Source: CAYXZO01 sp964469505 (GTDB lineage Bacteria; Fidelibacterota; UBA8477; JABMPR01). Taken from it: a DNA stretch of 8,414 bases. The stretch's first letter is position 1; every line of letters starts with the position of its first letter. Below, one piece after another: positions 6,721 through 8,414 of this stretch. The stretch covers positions 1-8,414 of the forward strand of contig CAYXZO010000075.1 in NCBI GenBank assembly GCA_964469505.1, read 5' to 3'. Position numbers and translations under genes: made by a program. The notes beneath the pieces were generated by a model that did no database searches, had not been told where the DNA came from, and saw nothing but the letters and a program-made list of their open reading frames with translations.

Positions 6721-6754
6721 TTGGGGGGAGCGGCATAAAAAACGCTCCCCCCAA
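6721..6754 (+). terminator. Strong hairpin between napA and napD
   Basis: TTGGGGGGAGCG (6721-6732) and CGCTCCCCCCAA (6743-6754) form a perfect 12-bp stem with a 10-base A-rich loop, 26 bases after the napA stop. No T run follows, and the genes downstream clearly belong to the same system. Partial termination or message processing that lowers napDGH relative to napA is the likely effect; this is inference. Confidence 0.5.
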
Positions 6755-6806
6755 TCCAATTAGGTAATAGGAATACCGCCAAAAATGAATGAGGAAGGAT
6801 TAGCAT

Positions 6807-7067
6807 ATGCCCATCGGTGGATTTGTGGCCGTGTTGTTCCCAGATACCCAAGCTGAAACCCTCCAATGGTTGAAATCCTTGCCGGGAGTTACGGTTCATG
6901 AGACGGAAGTGAAGGAGAAAATAATACTCGTGCTGGAAGCGGACAGCTCCCGAGCGGTTGATGACATGTCTGAAAACATAAAGAAACATACTGGAATTGC
7001 TTCCCTTGATTTAGCCTATCTCAATATGGAAGACGAAGTTCTAAAGGATGAAACCCGGCAATCGTAG
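6807..7067 (+). CDS. napD: NapD-like maturation chaperone for NapA
   Basis: The product is 86 residues, the usual NapD length, cytoplasmic with no signal. NapD proteins bind the Tat signal of NapA and hold back export until the molybdenum cofactor is in place. The pattern fits the family: an opening strand (GGFVAVLFPDT), a helix ending in LPGVTVHETE (like the FPGCEV segment of E. coli NapD), a strand KIILVLEADS, a helix, and a closing segment GIASLDLAYLNMEDE. This is the ferredoxin-like fold expected for the family. Sequence identity looks modest, so the call rests also on position after napA. A GAGGAAGGA site at 6791-6799 precedes the ATG. Its last 20 bases overlap the start of the next gene. 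Confidence 0.8.
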   Translation: MPIGGFVAVLFPDTQAETLQWLKSLPGVTVHETEVKEKIILVLEADSSRAVDDMSENIKKHTGIASLDLAYLNMEDEVLKDETRQS

Positions 7068-7587
7068 CGCCAAGCGTTTCTTTGAGATATTTTCCCCTTT
7101 ACCGATAAAAGTAAATCACCTGCGCCCTCCGGGGGCTGTGGCGGAAGATGAGTTTTTAGCTGGCTGTATCCGCTGTGGTCGATGTGTGGAGGCCTGTCCG
7201 TACCATGCCATTCATCCTTTGGATTTGAGCTGGGGACTATGGTCCGGTACCCCTGTTGTGAATGTTCTGGATATTCCCTGCTATCTCTGTATGCGATGCG
7301 TAGAAGTATGTCCTACCCACGTTTTAAAACCCATTTCGGCAGAGGAAACTCGCATGGGTGTGGCGCGAGTGGATCACGATACGTGCGTTACCTGGCGCGG
7401 GGATCTCATCTGCCGTACCTGCTATAGCGTTTGTCCATATCCCGAAAAAGCCATTTATCTGGATGAACTTCGTCCGGTAGTGCGGGCAGACTTTTGTACC
7501 GGCTGTGGCCTGTGTACCCACGCTTGCCCCATCAGTCGGGACGAAAATCACAAAGCTATCAACATTGAACCCCGGAAGGAAATATGA
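7048..7587 (+). CDS. napG: NapG-like ferredoxin with four [4Fe-4S] clusters, no export signal
   Basis: The product is 179 residues with sixteen cysteines in four cluster motifs: 40/43/46/50, 78/81/84/88, 113/122/125/129 and 150/153/156/160. RPPGA at residues 26-30 followed by F-x3-C-x-RCG-x-C-x-x-ACPY is the NapG/MauM opening. The third motif has the long C-x8-C gap with WRGDLICRTCY, close to the NapG pattern. NapG works with NapH in quinol oxidation and electron delivery to NapA. E. coli NapG is about 231 residues and begins with a Tat signal; here only 25 residues precede RPPG, with no twin-arginine or hydrophobic stretch, and an in-frame TAA at 7042-7044 blocks any longer start. It overlaps napD by 20 bases and napH by 4 (ATGA), so translation is probably coupled. 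A cytoplasmic NapF-like role is the alternative. Confidence 0.85.
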   Translation: MKPGNRSAKRFFEIFSPLPIKVNHLRPPGAVAEDEFLAGCIRCGRCVEACPYHAIHPLDLSWGLWSGTPVVNVLDIPCYLCMRCVEVCPTHVLKPISAEETRMGVARVDHDTCVTWRGDLICRTCYSVCPYPEKAIYLDELRPVVRADFCTGCGLCTHACPISRDENHKAINIEPRKEI

Positions 7588-8411
7588 ACAGCCGCTTTTT
7601 ATTGCTGAAAATATTCACCCCATCAAAAAAGTGGCGGTTTTGGCGACGGATGTCATTAACCATCTCTTTCGCCCTCCTGGTGATTGTCCCTTGGCTGAAT
7701 TACAAATTCGATATCATGCTTATCCAAGGATGGTTCCAGGCTTTGGGGATCGGCCCGGTAACTTTTATTTCTCCTCTCGAAGCTCTGGAAACGGTTCTCA
7801 TCTTTCATGAATGGAGCTGGATATTGCTCACCGGTGCCGCAATCACCGTTTTTATCGCTTTAATATTCGGTCGGATTTTTTGTAGTTGGATTTGTCCCAT
7901 AAGCTTTCTGTCGGAGTTGCTAGAATCAATAACTCACAGGCTATTTGCGAAACTGCCTTATAAAGACAAGCTTCCTTGGTCGCTTAAAATCATATGGCTT
8001 GCGTTATTCATTGAATTAGTTCTAGCGCTATTATTTAGAATTCAATTTTTCGCCTTTTGGTCTCCTCCGGGAATTGTGGGCCGGGAACTTATGTATCTGA
8101 TCCTTTTTAAAAGTTTGACCATAGATATTTTTATTGTCGCCGTTGTGCTTCTTACCCATGTCTTAATCACTAGAAGGTTTTTCTGCCGCTATTTTTGCCC
8201 CCTGGGGGGCTTACTGGCCCTCATGGGAAAACGTAGAAAATTCATGATCAAATTCCGTCCCGAGTCTTGTAGTTACTGCGGTATCTGTTCCGATGCCTGT
8301 CCTCTGGGCTTGGAACCTCAGTTCGGCCAGGGAGCCAGTTCATATTGTTGGAATTGTGGTGACTGTGAAGACCAGTGTCCCTCGGATGCCCTGAAAATGA
8401 GATTTAAATAA
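7584..8411 (+). CDS. napH: NapH-type membrane ferredoxin, quinol dehydrogenase component
   Basis: The product is 275 residues, close to the usual NapH length. There are four likely membrane segments, near residues 25-40, 78-98, 134-156 and 177-197. Two CxxxCP motifs, Cys100-SWI-Cys104-Pro and Cys201-RYF-Cys205-Pro, lie at the ends of membrane segments 2 and 4 and are characteristic of NapH and related proteins. The C-terminus has two [4Fe-4S] motifs, Cys229/232/235/239 and Cys255/258/261/265. The GWFQALGIGPVTFISPLEALET stretch resembles the region after the first NapH helix. NapH proteins oxidise menaquinol or ubiquinol and pass electrons on together with NapG. The start ATG shares ATGA with the napG stop, and GGAAGGA at 7574-7580 is close upstream. 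The gene ends 3 bases before the window edge, so further nap or cytochrome genes may follow. Confidence 0.9.
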   Translation: MNSRFLLLKIFTPSKKWRFWRRMSLTISFALLVIVPWLNYKFDIMLIQGWFQALGIGPVTFISPLEALETVLIFHEWSWILLTGAAITVFIALIFGRIFCSWICPISFLSELLESITHRLFAKLPYKDKLPWSLKIIWLALFIELVLALLFRIQFFAFWSPPGIVGRELMYLILFKSLTIDIFIVAVVLLTHVLITRRFFCRYFCPLGGLLALMGKRRKFMIKFRPESCSYCGICSDACPLGLEPQFGQGASSYCWNCGDCEDQCPSDALKMRFK

Positions 8412-8414
8412 AAG

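Noticed and set aside
6314..6759. Two overlapping minus-strand open frames opposite the 3' end of napA
   Set aside because: They mirror the conserved C-terminal domain of napA, run across the hairpin, and show no start signals or domains.
1..8414. Insertion sequence, CRISPR array, tRNA or rRNA gene
   Set aside because: I saw no transposase, direct-repeat array, tRNA-like cloverleaf or rRNA segment on either strand.

Overview
This window comes from a Gram-negative bacterium that respires nitrogen oxides. It encodes a probable outer-membrane barrel protein, a Tat-exported molybdoenzyme and twelve CxxCH c-heme sites in two exported cytochromes. Every main gene from the octaheme cytochrome onward runs on the + strand, and most have a strong GGAGG-type ribosome binding site, which argues against typical Bacteroidota. 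The taxon cannot be fixed from the sequence. A Calditrichota-like, other FCB-group or deltaproteobacterial host is a low-confidence guess.

Layout: (1) 1-494 is the C-terminal end of an aldehyde dehydrogenase, cut by the window edge and probably a separate transcription unit. (2) 495-808 is an AT-rich intergenic region with a possible terminator (633-656) and two adjacent palindromes (682-703 and 705-718) that look like regulator sites. (3) 809-2251 encodes an exported octaheme cytochrome of the hydroxylamine oxidoreductase (HAO) family. (4) 2346-3569 encodes an outer-membrane beta-barrel resembling alginate-export-type porins. (5) 3828-4274 encodes a small tetraheme c-type cytochrome, probably a lipoprotein. 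(6) 4286-6694 encodes a NapA-type periplasmic nitrate reductase catalytic subunit. (7) 6807-7067, 7048-7587 and 7584-8411 encode NapD, a NapG-like four-cluster ferredoxin and NapH; the last three overlap and are probably translationally coupled.

How they may work together (inference): NapH and the NapG-like protein oxidise the quinol pool. The tetraheme lipoprotein, standing where NapB or NapC would be expected, carries electrons to NapA, which reduces nitrate to nitrite. The octaheme HAO-family protein then reduces nitrite onward to hydroxylamine or ammonium, and the porin lets substrate enter or product leave. A Nap plus HAO route to ammonium without NrfA has been proposed for Nautilia profundicola and relatives. 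No NrfA, NapB or NapC is encoded in this window. The unusual points are the replacement of NapB/NapC by a tetraheme lipoprotein that shares a diheme module with the HAO protein, a NapG-like protein with no export signal, and perfect hairpins in three gaps of the cluster.
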